From contig JAVTLE010000008.1 in the NCBI GenBank assembly GCA_033439295.1, positions 62,001 through 126,000 of the forward strand: a stretch of 64,000 nucleotides of DNA, written 5' to 3'. The stretch is from Deuterostichococcus epilithicus. Taxonomy: Eukaryota; Chlorophyta; Trebouxiophyceae; Prasiolales; Stichococcaceae. The notes under the pieces were generated by a model. It was not told the origin of the DNA, did not search any database, and was given only the letters and a program-made list of their open reading frames with translations. The position numbers were made by a program, and so were the translations under genes. Of this stretch, positions 35,617 through 46,100 are shown piece after piece (within the stretch, counting starts at the first letter, position 1; each line of letters starts with the position of its first letter).

Positions 35617-36695
35617 AGCGACGGATGTTCTGCACCTTGTGACAGATCGTTCCGGATACCTGTCCTGTGGCCTCAACGTTGTGTCTACGCAGCAATTTTG
35701 TTCACATCGAGTTGTTAGAAGAAATCCGAAGCAAGTCGAAGAACATCACCACTTTTGGCTCCACGAACCGCAGTGCCAGTTCTGCACCCCTACTCACCTC
35801 CATTCCTCTGAAAACATGTCCGGAGGTACATTTTGGCGCTAGGGTTCCAAAAGCACATGAGATTGTTGTAGGTGGGTAGGTTGCCAAGGCAAAGGAGATA
35901 CCAGATTCTCCTTGCCGCCGCACACCGACCACTGCAAAGCCAGGGTTGTGTCCACTTTCCGAAGGCACCGCATGCAGGACTAAGCAGGCGGCGGGATGCC
36001 GTCAACTGTAAGACAGCCAGCGACAGCACTGCTGCCACCTGTGCCACCTGCCACGCCATTGCGTCCCGGCCACCGCCGCCGCCGCCGCAGGACCTCTGTA
36101 TCTTAGCTTTGCTTGGCGAGTGTGCTGTGGGGCTCTGCTCCTCGGCAGCTGAGCCCGTTGCTGTGGCGACACCATAGCACAGCAGGCGCAGCCACGAACG
36201 CCGCGGCAGTGCTGCCAGTGCGGTGACGTGCACAGTGCGCCGCTGGTCGTGGCTGCGTGAGCACCACGCTTGGTCGTGGTGCTCACGCAGCAGCGGCCAC
36301 CAGCAAGCGGCACACCCACCCGCCGGAGGCGCTTCCGGCGGCGCTGGAGCACCAGATATCGAATATCTTGGCGCCACCACTGTGCTGCAGGCTGCCGCCG
36401 GCGGCCAAGTGCAGCTCTTTTACATCCTCCGGCCCACCCAGCCTGCCCAACAGCTGCCGCCGGCAGCTGGGAGGTGTGCGGCACCGCCGGCCGATCTGTC
36501 GCTGCATCCGCACAGCCAGCTACCTCTGCCCGGCAGCAGCCGCGCGCACCCAGCGGCAGCGAACAGCCGTCCAGCGCCACTTGCGCAGCGGCAATTGCGG
36601 TTCACCAGCGGAATGTTCTGCTTGTCTGCCTTGTCGGTGGTGCCCCTGTCAAGCGGTGAATACAGCCGGTGGTGGCGCGCCACACAGAAGGGCCG
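35617..36695. other. 3' region of UAP56 and flanking spacer
   Basis: About 1.1 kb. TGTAA on plus at about 36007 is a possible but distant UAP56 poly(A) signal. A perfect inverted repeat lies at 36252-36291, and TGTAA on minus (TTACA 36420-36424) may serve the small gene starting at 37190. Long Ala/Pro-rich frames occur on both strands but share no family feature. Confidence 0.5.
36252..36291. repeat. Perfect 17-bp inverted repeat with 6-base loop
   Basis: The left arm GCTGCGTGAGCACCACG (36252-36268) and right arm CGTGGTGCTCACGCAGC (36275-36291) are exact reverse complements around CTTGGT. It could form a strong hairpin in DNA or RNA. It lies downstream of UAP56 and of the minus-strand small gene. 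Confidence 0.9.
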
Positions 36696-37190
36696 TCAGA
36701 CCGCGTAGACCTGCTGCGACGCCGGCGCCGCAAGCTTACCCATCGGACCTGTCAGCTCCGATGCCTCGGCAGGAAGCACCCGCTTCCGTCGCTGTCTTGA
36801 CTCGATGTCGGAAGCTGAGTCTGACTCTGACAGAGCCAAGTGCAAGTCCCTGCCAGGGACAGCTGCAGGCGGCTGTGCCGCCTGCTTCGGCAGCTGCGCC
36901 TCCTGCTTGGGCTGCTGCACTGCTGCAGTAGGTGCAACCTGGGCTGCTTGCGCACAGATTGCGACCTGAGATGCTTGTGCCGCCGCCGCCGCCTCCTCCG
37001 CCTCCTCCTGCACCACGAGTTCTGCATGCGCCGCATTGCCGTGGGCTTCCGCAAACATCACGATCGGTGCCGGGGTCGGCAGGTCCACGAATTCGCCCGT
37101 GGCCGGGTCGAGGACCTGGTGGCTGCCTGGACGGACCACATAGCCGTCCTGCGCCTTCCGGTTGCGCTTGCATGGCCGCCACTTCCACAT
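36696..37190 (-). CDS. Small hypothetical protein, low complexity
   Basis: An open frame of about 164 residues from the ATG at 37190 (MWKWRPCKRNRKAQDGYVV) to TGA at 36696-36698. The N-terminal third is basic and orderly (RPGSHQVLDPATGEFVDLPT). The rest is Ala/Gln-rich with an acidic patch (ALSESDSASDIES) and a basic one (RQRRKR), as in nuclear or disordered proteins. An intron acceptor (CACAG) lies just before the ATG, so the true start could be in an upstream exon. TGTAA on minus lies at 36420-36424. Family unknown; it could be a chance frame in this GC-rich DNA. Confidence 0.4.
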   Translation of the reverse strand: MWKWRPCKRNRKAQDGYVVRPGSHQVLDPATGEFVDLPTPAPIVMFAEAHGNAAHAELVVQEEAEEAAAAAQASQVAICAQAAQVAPTAAVQQPKQEAQLPKQAAQPPAAVPGRDLHLALSESDSASDIESRQRRKRVLPAEASELTGPMGKLAAPASQQVYAV

Positions 37191-37562
37191 GGTTTGCCTG
37201 TGCGAAGGGGGAAGACTAGTAGATTCGCAGAGTATCTTTTGAGGCGTATGCGGTTGTAGCACACGTGAGTGCGGAGAGGAAAGCATGGTGTCTGTGTGAT
37301 GCCAAGGTCGAATCAAGCAAGGATTGAATTTTCGTAAAGTGGAAATCGACACCTTTGACGCACCGTTTTGAAGTCTTGTACATATCGCAGTGCCAGAATG
37401 GTCAATGAACCCCGCCTCGGGGTGATTTCATTATGTGGCGAACATAGACGCTGCACTTGGTGTTGGATGTCATGTTGTCGGCAGTGTTTGCATTGTGCAC
37501 AGGGAGGTTGCCGTTTGCGACAAGCGATGGATTTGTTCTGTTTTGAAGATGACGCTTGGCTA

Positions 37563-37567
37563 TTACA
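37563..37567 (-). terminator. Probable poly(A) signal TGTAA of the CCB4-like gene
   Basis: Plus-strand TTACA lies about 31 bases past the CCB4-like stop codon on the minus strand. The distance is short but within the range of green-algal genes. Confidence 0.45.
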
Positions 37568-37597
37568 TCCACTCTTGCTGATTATTTCAGCGCAATA

Positions 37598-39679
37598 CTA
37601 TCGTGATGCTGCCGCCTCTACCTCCCTCGGCGCCGCCTCGGCATCTTCGTCTGAGAGCGTGCTCTCCAACTTGTCCGCCAGCGTCGCCAGCCACGCCTGC
37701 ATGAAACGCATGACGTCACCCGAATCCGCTCCGTTTCCCCTTCAAATGTCGCATTCCTGCACATGCAATGCTGTTAGTGACCGGGCACTATCGACACCTT
37801 TCAAAGACGAAACCATCTATCCCTTCGCGTCCGCACGGCGCACCTGGTCCAGCCGGCTGAAGCCGCGCACGGCGTCGACGGCAGCCACCAGACAGCCGCG
37901 ATCGCCCAGCGGCGCGAGCGCGACGCCCTGTGTGCTGCTCGGGAAGTACTGGAAGAACTCGAATCGGCCTGCGCAGGGCATTTTTTGGTGATGGCAGCCC
38001 CCGATTACCCAACCTCCGTGTGATTGGCTCTGCAGCTGCAGCACGATGCATCTTTCATCCTCAAAGTCTCAATGTCATTCGGTCACACCCCGTCAACGGC
38101 CTTTCAGCAGAGACTGGGGTTCACATGAAACGACGCCAGCCGGCAGCTTTGCTCACATCAGGGGCCGGCAGCTGCATTCCCCAGGACACTGCCCAGGAAC
38201 TCCACCTGGATACAGCGTCAGGTTGGCCAGGTAGTTGCCGCGCTGCGACGCCAGGGCGCCGGCCACCAGGTCACCAACTGCAGCGCCGCCCTCCGCCAGG
38301 CCGGGTGCCGCGGCGCCTAGCTGCCCGATGGCGGCGCCATCCCAAAACAGCACCAGCCCGCAGCAGCGGGTGGACGCCGACAGCGCGCGCCACGCCCTGG
38401 CAGAGTTTCAAGTCCCAGGACTGCATCAAGTTTCAGAGGGATCCGCAGCCTGGCTGGCGCTGCTGGCGCAGGGCTCCTCACATCGCGGTGAGGCCAAGGC
38501 AGCAGCTGACAGATGGCGGGGCAGCGGGTGGCTGCGGTGCCGTGCAGGCAACCGGACCAGGACATGTGAGCGTCACGCCGCAGAGGACAGAAGCAAGGGC
38601 GCCAGCCGACTGCCGCCTTCCTTCTGCCCTCCTGCATGGCGCATGGCAGCCTGGCATCCGCCGCGGGTGCGGTCAGAGACCAGCGTTTGGCACTGGCAGT
38701 TCAAATTTCGGGGCTTAAGGCAGCAGCCAGACGCGACCCGTTCTCATGCAGCGTCCTCAGCACTCACCACCGGACCTCCGCCTGCGTGGCCGCCGGCAGC
38801 TGCGGATTCACCCAGTCCAGTGCCTGGCCGCCGGGGGCCACCACCTCCGCCTCCTTTGGCGCCAGCGCCAGCCACTGCAGCCCCGTCAGCACCAGCACGC
38901 CGCACATGCCGATGAGCAGCACGTCGGCGCGGCTCTGCGCCGAGCTCGCGTCCGCTACTGGCGCAATCTGTCAAGGAAGCACAAGGGCAGGCTCATAGCT
39001 GGCCAAGAATCCCGTACGCTTGCATGTACAGATGTTGTGCTTGAAGCAGATTTCCTGTGTGCCGTAGGTACTGCTGCTGATGCTGGTGCGACCCATCCCG
39101 GCCAGGTGCAGGTGGTAAGTGCAGGTCCGTCGGGCCCTGACGACGCTGCAACCATGTCCGTCAAGACTTCAAGAGCAGCGCCAATGACGTCCTCGCTGAC
39201 CCTTCATGCAAGCACTCACGCCTGAAAGCACGCGGTTCAGCAGCACGGCGGCGATGCCAGTGGCGCCGGCCGCCAGCGGCAGGCCGCGCAGCACCGCCTC
39301 ATATCGAGCCAGAGGATTGAACTCTGCGTCTGGCAGCGCCTGTGCAGTCAACCAAAGTGTGTCACCAACGCATGGCTGTGAGAAGCACCATGTCACAGAA
39401 AGAGCACCTGCGATGCACAGCCGCATGCAGCCTGCAGATGTGCGTCGCTGAAAGGATGCCCAGCCCAGTGCGTGAACTCTGCACCTCAGGGCCTGCTCGG
39501 CATTGCAGCCTGGCGCAGCGGCGCGCGAGCCTGTGCCCGACACAAGCCGGCGCGCACGCCAGAGCCCTGGGCCCGCTCCAGGAATGTCGCAGGCCGGGGA
39601 GGCGTACTGCATCAGGCGTGGCTGCTGCTGTATGGGGAGGGCTTGCAGCTCCGGCCAAGGCGCAGCCCAGGCGAACCAT
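37598..39679 (-). CDS. CCB4: CCB4-like cytochrome c6/b6f cofactor assembly protein, plastid precursor
   Basis: CCB4 helps attach heme c(i) to cytochrome b6 in the thylakoid membrane. Probable exons are: transit peptide about 39487-39679 (ATG 39679; Ala/Arg/Cys-rich), about 39227-39346, about 38781-38968, about 38215-38400, about 37845-37975 and 37598 to about 37700. In order: NPLARYEAVLRGLPLAAGAT (first span), AVLLNRVLSG, SRADVLLIGMCGVLVLTGLQ (second span), LDWVNPQLPAATQAE, LVLFWDGAAIGQLG, NYLANLTLYPG, FEFFQYFPSSTQGVALAPLG, AVDAVRGFSRLDQ and AWLATLADKLESTL. The order matches the CCB2/CCB4 (DUF2930) family as I recall it, CCB4 rather than CCB2 by the TLYPG...RGFTRLDQ blocks. The first exon is the least certain. 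The stop is TAG at 37598-37600. The gene lies between an uncertain small ORF and NC2-alpha on the same strand. Confidence 0.86.
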
Positions 39680-40269
39680 GCCGCCCAACGGACCAGCGCA
39701 CTGTGTTGAATGGCTGCTGCCCCTCGGAATATTGAGACGTAGACTGACTGCGCTAATGCTGCGGCTGTATAATACGTTGATGCCCAGGACTGGCTTGAAG
39801 ACTGTGCAGCGCAAAATGCAAGGCTGCACGTCAGGTACCGCTAGCACCACACTCGATCGGAGCTACACGCTTGATACAGGCAGTAGTCCTCAGCAAGGCG
39901 CATGTCAAGTTTCAGCGTTCGACAATCCACGGTGTATGATGCAATCGAGGGGCCAGTCCATATCCAGGCTAAAAATTCGATGCTGCAGCGGGGCTGGAAT
40001 AATAACGCGTTGGCGGTTGTCGATTCTCGTCAATTTGCTGCGTGCAGCGGTGCAAGTCGCGACCTGGCTATTTTTGCTCCATCGCATACGATGACGTCAG
40101 CGCATGGAGCCCATGACACCTGATGAATCATCATCACGGCGATGCCAGGTGCGGAGCCGGAGGTGCTCTCGATCGTCCACACCTGTCAGAATTCCAGGAA
40201 CCAGTTCTGTGCGCCGCCCAGCATTGTTCACGAGAAGCGCGCTGCCATGTCACGGGCACACACATAGCA
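39680..40269. other. Spacer between CCB4 and NC2-alpha
   Basis: About 590 bp holding the CCB4 promoter and the NC2-alpha 3' UTR. A minus-strand frame runs through part of it, but nothing matches a known family. Confidence 0.5.
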
Positions 40270-42100
40270 TCATTCCTCATCATAGTCATCCTCCTCGGCC
40301 GCTGGCACCAGTGACGCAGCCAGCGGGAATAGCGGCAGCCCCAAACTGGGATCTGCGAGCCTCGGCGCCGCCTCTTCCCGCTCTCCAGACGCCGGCACAT
40401 CGCCAGCTGTCGCCGCTGGCTCGCTGAATGGTGCAGAGACCCAGCCGCCGGAGGCTGTTGCATCCTCTGCTGGTGGTGCTGTCGGCGGCGCCTCTGCCCC
40501 ATCACCTGCAGCACGCCAGCCAAGCACTTGAAGAGTTGGCGAGTTGCCTCTGGAATGCATATTGTTTTTTCGGCAATGCCACATCGGGCAATCGCACCCA
40601 TGGAAACCCCTGTTCAGCATTATGGGATGTGTTGCATGCTTAGTTTTACTTGCCCCGCAGCAAGGGCCAGCAGTCTTGCAGCACCCACCATTTGTCACAA
40701 CCAATCTAACCGGCAGCGCACCTTCATCCAGGTCAGACAGCTCGACGTCCGCCTCCCGCGCCTTTTCTGCCTTTGCCGCCCTGCTGCCACGGCCGCCGCC
40801 CGCCCTGCCGCCGCCGCGGCCCGCCGCCCTTGGGACTCGCGGCTTCCGTGGCGCCGCCGGCTTCCGCTTCTTCTTCGGGGCGCCCTCCGCAAAGTCAGGG
40901 TCCGACTCCACCCCAGAGTCCGGCTGCGCATCATTGCCGTCCTCAGTGTCTGACGACTCCGGCTTGCGCTTGCGCGCCCGTTGCCGCCTCGGCTTTGGTG
41001 GCGCCGCATCCACGTCGCCGTCATCAGCCGCAGCGGCAGCCTTCTTCCTGCCACCGACAGACGATGACACTGGGATGCACGGCATCAAGCATGGCGTGCT
41101 GTTCTTACGCTGCAAGGAGCAGCCGCCCTGAACTAGCCAGGCTGTCTCGTACCAGCCTTTCGGGATGCGCATGAGCAGAAGAGTAGCTGCGCAGCCGTCG
41201 CAGCAAGCCGTCACCTCAACCCCATGCGTCCTGTTGTGGGAGCAGGCGTTATCCACGAAAGGCCAGCATGGCAGGGGAATGGAACCTCTTGGACCCCTTC
41301 AGAATGGATGTCCCATCCACCTCCAGATGACGCGGGCACATATCCTGCTGATCATCCAGTACGAAGAAAATACTAGAGAGCTTTCGAGGAATTTGCTCAC
41401 CGCTGGCGCTTTGGCTTGGGCGGCTGTTCGGATGGCGGCGGCAGGTCTGCCACATCCGCCACCGAGTCCTTCAGAAAGTCCAGCATGGAGTCTGCACCCA
41501 CCGCCGCCTTGCTGCGGGGCGCACGGAACCCAAAAGGCGTGAGCAATGCCTTCTCAGCGCCCCCAGGGGACGCATGACAGCAGACCTGGTGCAGTTCCCG
41601 CATGTGGGCGTGCAGGCAACGTGGAAAGTGATCGTGCTCAGCATGTGGCAAGAGTGTGGGAGAAAGCTGACATGTGGCCCGGTGCCAGCAGCTTGGTGTG
41701 ATGCTGCTCGGCGACCGCGGCGGCGCCGCTGCACAGGCGTCCCAGAAACAGCTCCAGCGCCCGGCCTGCGGCACGAACGGCGGCTGCATTGCCACGAGCG
41801 GGCTGCACGTACTCTTGCGCGCCCGTGGGGCCATCTGCTTGCCGTGCACAGCAACGGCAGCGGCGCACTGTGCCGCGCTCAAGATTTTTCCGCGCGGTAT
41901 ACTGCCGCTCAAGCTTTCGCACCAATCATGCCCGGCGTGGCCTGCGCGATCTTGCCGACGTCCTCGTCCGTCTGCATGAGGCGCTTGATGCGGCTGGCCA
42001 GCGGGTTCTGTCTCCGCGAACGCTTCGCTGCGGCGGCGGCGGCGGCGGCGCCCTGCGGCAAGCCGCCCTCGCCATTGCCGCCACCTCCCAGGTCCGCCAT
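40270..42100 (-). CDS. DRAP1: NC2-alpha / DRAP1-like histone-fold transcription corepressor subunit
   Basis: NC2-alpha pairs with NC2-beta (Dr1) through a histone fold and binds TBP on promoters in the nucleus. Start MADLGGGGNGEGGLP at 42100 (a poly-Ala stretch follows). The histone fold is PLASRIKRLMQTDEDVGKIA then QATPGMI, joined in phase to RALELFLGRLC (about 41675-41795) and KAAVGADSMLDFLKDSVADV (about 41401-41502), the standard NC2-alpha order. A long charged tail follows: KPRRQRARKRKPESSDTEDG, PKKKRKPAAPRKPRVPRAAG and an RGGG-rich segment (about 40727-41065). A last exon (40270 to about 40520) ends acidic, AAEEDDYDEE, stop TGA. The tail is much longer than the fold and contains NLS-like and AT-hook-like basic runs. 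The gene is divergent from TPS1. Confidence 0.9.
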
Positions 42101-43116
42101 GGCAGGGTTTCCGTCAGTAGGCACTGCCACGTCACTCTAACAGCAGTCTTGAACGATGCAGAGGAGCTGACCGTCTGATCTGGCGGATTCTGAGGATGGA
42201 GCAGCCCGATCTTGACAACGCAGTGCAAGGCGATCTCGGAGCCCAGAAGACTCGTTGACAAAGCCAGGAGTCCACAAAGCTGTCCTCAAGCCAGGCGCGT
42301 ACGACAGCCTTGTATAAACCAGTTTCAATTCAGCCACTGCCGCACAAGCTGGCGTCGGCTTGGGCCGCTCTGCGCTGTTGCATCCGAGAGCAGGCAGCAT
42401 GTGGGATGTGCATCCAGCGCAGGCTGCAGTTGTCGAGTCTGCAGCAGGGGGCACAAGCAGATTGCAGACACACCACGTCAGCAACCGGCCTTGCGGAAAG
42501 CATTGGCCATTGCTGGCGCAGTGCTAGTAGAACAGCATCGGCTACCTTCACTCAGATAGTCGGCATGCAGTAGCAGCAGACCTGCGCATGCTCCGAAGCA
42601 TCAGCAGACCCGACATCTCCAAGTTGCCGGTGATAGCACCGGTCGTGCTTGCGTTTGCCCGCAAAAACGCCGCTCGACACATCGCTCTCGGCCACTTTGG
42701 AAGCGTATGAAGTGATTTGAAGGCATCTCCCAGGCTGCACAGCCATTCCATCTTGGCAGCATATGCAGCCAGTGCAGCCATTAAGCATCGGCCAAGCCTT
42801 CGCTGTACCGCAGCCTGCGCGCCTTGGCGAGTTTCAGCCGATAATGTGGCGAGATTGACGCATCTGAGGCAGTTGTCACACTCGTGGCGCCCCTGGAGAC
42901 CCCATCAACTTCAGCCTTTTCAGATCGTTCAACACACGTTTCAATTGTCCGGTAGCATAGTTAGACAGCCTCTCTCGTGACGTGCAGCCGCTCCGTCCCT
43001 GAGGCGTGCCATGAGACCTGCTGATCTGCGATCGAGCTCTTCACGGTGCACCAGCACTGCAGCCTGACGCCAGCCTCGGCCTCGGCAGCGGCCGGCTGCA
43101 ACGCGAACCAGCCCGC
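42101..43116. promoter_or_regulatory. Divergent promoter region between NC2-alpha and TPS1
   Basis: About 1 kb between two start codons pointing away from each other (42100 minus, 43117 plus). It must hold both promoters and 5' UTRs. A minus-strand frame at 42548-42781 is short and unsupported. No core motif could be assigned. Confidence 0.55.
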
Positions 43117-46100
43117 ATGTCGGAATCTGGCCTGAGCCGGTCTGCCAGCGAGACCTGCGTCCAGGATGTCGATGCCCAGGACCCGCAGCGCGACGGGACC
43201 GATGACACGGTGCGCCAGCAGCGGATTATGGTGTCAATGCAGGGTCAGCAATTGACACGCGTGAATGCAGACGGCCTGTGTGACCATCTCAGTTGAGCGC
43301 CACAAAAACGCCGACGTCATGCGCAGGCAGTGCCTGCAGCCCGCATGATAGCAGCGCATGGCACTGGCACAAAGTTCACCAGCAATTCCTCGTTCCACAG
43401 CGACAGCAATCGCTGCTCTGCACCAGCTCCATTTGCCTGCCAACCAGTGTCACCTCTGTGTCTAGGTGGGCACGCAGTCGGTGGGCGATGCCGACGAGCG
43501 CGGCTCCATGGTCAGCCTGGCGACGGGGCTGCAGTCCGTCGGCAGCGGCCCGCCGCGCACAGTCTCCACTTCCCGTGTCGGTGCGACGAGCCTATGTCCA
43601 TGCAGCTTGCTTTCACGCGCACAGCACAGCTCCAATTTGCATCCGGAAAGGAGTTCACATCAGGACCGCGCATGGCAGCGGCTCTGCAGGCTGACTGAAT
43701 CTCACCGGCTGACGCCTGTTGCATCCTGGCAGTGCATCGCTCAAACGGTCGGAATGCACCTGTCCAGCCATGAGGTGGCCCAGTGCCGATGCGTCGGTCA
43801 AGAGTCCCTGCAGGTTTGCAAATCTTTTGCCCATTGGAAGTAAAGCATGCACTTTCGCGTGCAGACCGGCTGCTGCTGCAGCGGCTGAAGCGCAGCCAGA
43901 GCCAGACGCAGCTGTGGGGCGACGCCGCGCCGTCGCTTCCGCCCGCCGCGCTCGCCTCGCAGGCAGGCAGCAGCGCTGCTGCGGCGGCGCCGCCGCCTTG
44001 GGTTGGCGGCAGCTCTCTCCTGCCATCCTCAGCCAGCGCCTTTCTGGCGACCAGCCAGCCGCCGGCGTCTGCCACGGCGACCGCCACGGAGCCGTCGGAG
44101 ATGTCCGCAGCCACGTCGGCGCCCGGCGCAGCGTCGTCCCGCGAGCCCGGCGGCAGCGCCGCCCCNCGCTCGGCGGCGCCGGTGGTGGCGCGCCGCCGCC
44201 GCTGAACCTGCACGGCAGCGGCGGCGGGATGCAGGGGTCGGACCAGCTGCCGCAGCGGCTGCTGGTGGTCGCCAACCGGCTGCCAGTGTCGGCGTACAAG
44301 GACAAAGAGGGGCAGTGGCAGTTCGAGGTGCAGAATTCCGATGAGATGAGCGGGTTGCCCCGGCCCTCCTCCCTCTCCCCTCCTCCACGTGGGCTTGCTT
44401 GCAACGAACTTGGCGCCGCTGCGTCGGCGGCTGTTGACAGCGACGCGGGGGGCTGCTTCACTTGGCCAGGCGCTCGGTGCAGGCTGCACCGGGCCGTAAC
44501 GGCCGGAGCGCATCCTGTAGATGGACAACTGGTCTGGCATTCCTCAGGCGCCAGACACATTTGCGCCTGCATTCGCCTTGCATCTGCAGTCGCACCCAGA
44601 GCTCTGCTGCACCTCTGACACAATGCAGCCTTTAACATTCCAATCGGAGTCCTCTGACACCACAACAGAATGACAGGCCTGCAGCACCTCAGGAGAGGTG
44701 GGGCTAGCCGGCAGTCGCACAGCTGCACATCTTGGAATGGGCTGACCTACCTCCTGTGCAGTTCTGTGCGCCTCCGAGTGCACTCCGCGTTCGCACAGCT
44801 GCCTCGAAGTGTTTCGATGCCTCCTCTGTGCAGGTCAGCGCGGGCGGCCTGGTGTCGGCGCTCATGGGCGTCCACAACTTTCGCGCCACCTGGATCGGCT
44901 GGCCGGGTGCGCTGCTTTGCGAGGTCTTGCTGGACGAACTGTCACAACGAAGTGCAGTCCAAGAGCTCCGCAGTATCAGCTCACATGACCGCAGCCCCTG
45001 TGGCGTTGCTGGCCAGTCGGCCACCCATCTTCTGTGGACCGAGACCGGCTGGGTTGTTGAACCCTGAGCCCAAGGCGGCGTGCAGGTGTGCATGCAGAGG
45101 CCAGACCAGCATCACCACGCAGCTGCTCTCTGGACCTATTACCAAGCATCACTTCTGCGCCCCAATCAAACCGCAGGCGTGTACGTGGAGGAGGGTCCGG
45201 ACCGGGACAACCTCACGGCGGCGCTCAGCAAAGAGGGCTACATACCCGTCTACCTGGACGAGAAGACGGTGCGCAGCCCCCCGCCAAGGGGAATGGAAGA
45301 GGGGAAGTGAAAGCTTTTTCAATTCCCCGTGCCCCTGCGAGACCTGCATGTGCCAGGCTTGCTGGTGGATGTCGATGGGCAGGGCCGCTCACCATTGTTC
45401 GGGAGATGCAGTGGATGCCGGGAGGGCGCCGCTGCGCTCAGCGCGTCTCGGAGCACTTGGTGCATTGCTCTTTGAACCTGCTGCCCTGGTGAACAGGGAA
45501 ATCCTTCCTTCAATCTCCATTCCGTGCAGCCTCGCCAGTGCCCAGCGTCGCCGCATCGCGCCGCCCCCGGCGCTGCGGCTGCAGCATGTTGGAGCGCCCG
45601 GCCGACTCCATGTTCTCAGAAAATCCTGCCCGACTGCTCCAAACCCTGACACCCCTCCCATCAGGTGGATCTGCACTACAACGGCTTCTGCAACAGCGTA
45701 CTGTGGGCACTGTTCCACTACGTGCCCCTCAACATCGAGACCAAGCTGTCCGAGACGCGCACGCTGCAGTTCCAGTGGGCCGCCTACCAGGACGCCAACC
45801 GGTGCGTGATGACCCTTGGGTTTTCCGGGCTCCGGAAGCCGAGGGTTTCTGGAGGGGCTGACACCCTTGAAATTGCTGGAACCCTGTGAAAAGCTGCGAT
45901 GCCCACCAGCTGCATCGCACACGCTGCAGAAGTCGAACTTCAGCAGATGCCGGTGCACAGCTGCAGAGGGCCATGGCTGCTGTCAAATGCCAAGCTTCGC
46001 CTGCCAGTCCTAACAGCAAGAAACACTGGCTCTGTTCCCTCCACCCTGCAGCAAGTTTGCGGAGGGCGTGTTCGACATCTACCAGGAGGGGGACGTCGTG

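Noticed and set aside
36224-37260. Long Ala/Pro-rich open frames on both strands as genes.
   Set aside because: GC-rich DNA keeps many frames open; they show no start context, splice phase or family match apart from the weak 36696-37190 frame.
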